DNA from: Planctomycetota bacterium
GTDB taxonomy: Bacteria > Planctomycetota > Phycisphaerae > WQYP01
NCBI GenBank assembly: GCA_021816165.1
Contig: JAKAYZ010000146.1
Coordinates: 1 to 6,452 of the forward strand
Length of the DNA stretch: 6,452 nucleotides
Reading direction: 5' to 3'
The notes under the pieces are model-generated. The model was not told where the DNA came from, made no database searches, and saw only the letters and a list, made by a program, of their open reading frames with translations. Positions 5,238 to 6,452 of this stretch are shown piece by piece. The first letter of the stretch is position 1; each line of letters starts with the position of its first letter. The position numbers were made by a program, and so were the translations under genes.

Positions 5238-6452
5238 TTAACCGCCGGTTCTTTCGTAGCTGCGCGTAACATAGTCAATAAGTTGCACCACCAGCGCGGT
5301 CCAACCCGTCTGATGGGACGCCCCCAGGCCAGCACCATCTTCGCCGTTAAAATATTCGTGAAATGGGATCATATCTTTCCACAGAGCGTTTTCCTGAAAG
5401 AGCTTTTGCCCGCCATGCACGGGCCGGCGGCCTTGCTGGTCGGCCATGAAAATGGCAATCATGCGCCGGGAAATTTCTTCGGAAAGCTGCAGCAGATTCA
5501 TAGATTTTCCACCCTGGCCGGGTATGGGGACCGTCAGGCTGGGGCCATAAAAGTGATGATAAGTCCGCAGAGCGGTTACCAGCAGATACGCAGTGGGAAA
5601 CCAGATTGGCCCGCGCCAATTGGAATTTCCGCCAAAAAGGCCGTTGGTGGATTCTGCCGGTTCGTAGCGAATCTCCCACTGGCGGTTATCCAACCCCAGG
5701 CTGAAGGGATGGCCTTGATGAAACTTGGAAACGCTGCGCAGCCCGAAGGGTGAAAGAAATTCATTTTCGTCCACCACGTAGCGTAGCGCCCGTTGCAGCC
5801 GGTCTTTGTTGGCAATGCTCAAAAGGCAGCGGCTGGAGTCCGCAGACCAGGTCCAGCCGATATTCTCTTCGCCGATATATTTGCGTATAACATCCGATTG
5901 TGAACGATCTTTGAACGCGGGGAGCTTTTCCACCCAACTGCGATCAATAATTTGCACCGCCAGAAGCGGGATCAGCCCGACCAGCGAACGGACGCGCAGG
6001 GGAAATTTAGCGGAATGATCTTGGGCGATGGTGTCATAATAAAAGCCGTCGGTTTCATCCCATAAGCACAGGCCATGATGGCCGGGTGAATTGATGGCGC
6101 TGGAAATGGCGGCAAAGTGGTCCAAAAACTTGACGACCAGATGGGAATAATTGGAATCCTTCTGGGAAAGTTCCAATCCAATAGTCATCATGTTCAGACA
6201 AAACAGGCCCATCCAACCGGTGGCATCCGCCTGTTCCAGATGCTCGCCATTGGGCAGGGGCCGGCTGCGATCAAAAACCGAGATATTGTCCAACCCCAGA
6301 AATCCGCCCTCAAAGATATTATTGCCACTGCGGTCCTTGCGGTTCACCCACCAGACAAAATTAATCAGTAATTTGTGGTACATGCGTTCCAAAAAGCCGA
6401 AATCACCCTGGCCATGGTGGCGGCGTTTGTCCAGGTTGTAGATGCGCCAAAC
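5238..6452 (-). CDS. GH63/MGH1-like glycoside hydrolase (bacterial 'glucosidase'), C-terminal 404 codons (5' end off window)
   Basis: This is the (alpha/alpha)6-barrel part of a large glycosidase related to GH63 and mannosylglycerate hydrolases; it probably cleaves alpha-glucosidic bonds, but the substrate is unknown. The frame stays open to the right edge; the nearest start-like codon, TTG at 6392, is internal, because the family-like stretch VWRIYNLDKRR continues upstream of it. Seen in order: NFVWWVNRKD, then GGFLGLDN (Asp codon 6288-6290), EQADATGWMGLFCLN, GNSNWRGPIWFPTAYLL, and near the end HEYFNGEDG...GWTALVV (Glu codon 5355-5357). By comparison with clan GH-G enzymes, whose motifs read SG-DN and EYY..TG...WTA, I infer that the GLDN Asp is the general acid and the HEYFNG Glu the general base. 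There is no frameshift in the visible part. Whole proteins of this type are, from memory, about 850-900 residues, so about half is missing here. It ends in TAA, 147 bp before purF on the same strand. Confidence 0.88.
   Translation of the reverse strand, partial: VWRIYNLDKRRHHGQGDFGFLERMYHKLLINFVWWVNRKDRSGNNIFEGGFLGLDNISVFDRSRPLPNGEHLEQADATGWMGLFCLNMMTIGLELSQKDSNYSHLVVKFLDHFAAISSAINSPGHHGLCLWDETDGFYYDTIAQDHSAKFPLRVRSLVGLIPLLAVQIIDRSWVEKLPAFKDRSQSDVIRKYIGEENIGWTWSADSSRCLLSIANKDRLQRALRYVVDENEFLSPFGLRSVSKFHQGHPFSLGLDNRQWEIRYEPAESTNGLFGGNSNWRGPIWFPTAYLLVTALRTYHHFYGPSLTVPIPGQGGKSMNLLQLSEEISRRMIAIFMADQQGRRPVHGGQKLFQENALWKDMIPFHEYFNGEDGAGLGASHQTGWTALVVQLIDYVTRSYERTGG

Noticed and set aside
5233..5248. 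Hairpin CCGGC/GCCGG around the glycosidase stop codon as a terminator
   Set aside because: Only five base pairs and no T-tract follows on the minus strand; GC-rich sequence gives such stems often.
4766..5338. Minus-strand open frame of 190 codons in another frame across the purF start region
   Set aside because: It overlaps the glycosidase end and the PurF leader and glutaminase domain in a different frame, and its translation is Arg/Trp-rich without motifs.
4698..5753. Long open frame of 351 codons on the + strand, antisense to purF and the glycosidase
   Set aside because: It covers two well-supported minus-strand genes and their intergenic region, shows no recognisable family motif, and is the kind of open frame GC-rich coding DNA produces by chance.

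Overview
The window looks like ordinary bacterial chromosome: GC-rich, densely packed, and holding six recognisable protein genes. Two of these run off the edges. No RNA gene, mobile element, CRISPR array or long repeat is visible. The lineage cannot be fixed from sequence alone. A Fe-S/propeptide type PurF, a lipoprotein-anchored FecCD/BtuCDF-type importer and a large GH63-like glucosidase are a combination I associate with planctomycete-like or other environmental Gram-negative bacteria, but this is a weak inference.

Layout: bases 1-563 (+ strand) are the 3' part of a class I SAM-dependent methyltransferase whose N-terminus lies off the left edge. It converges, across 21 bp, on a minus-strand set of genes that fills the rest of the window. 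In transcription order (right to left) these are: the C-terminal 404 codons of a GH63/MGH1-like glycoside hydrolase (5238-6452, 5' end off the right edge); purF, amidophosphoribosyltransferase (3552-5090); and a three-gene ABC importer made of a substrate-binding lipoprotein (2454-3365), a FecCD-type permease (1411-2457) and an ATPase (585-1406).

How the genes work together: the three importer genes are tightly coupled (ATGA overlap, then a 4-bp gap) and should form one complete uptake system for a metal chelate such as cobalamin, haem or an Fe-siderophore. The ligand cannot be told from the sequence. PurF, the first committed enzyme of purine synthesis, has its own good sigma70-type promoter (5158-5186) and a 5'-terminal hairpin in its leader. 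It may co-transcribe the importer, but a weaker promoter candidate also lies in front of the importer. The methyltransferase resembles those I recall from aryl-polyene-type biosynthetic clusters, so the left flank may border such a cluster.

I did not find a convincing undescribed system. The points most worth a second look are the 46-residue PurF leader with an A8 tract next to the catalytic cysteine, the inverted repeat at the predicted purF transcription start, and the possible biosynthetic cluster to the left.
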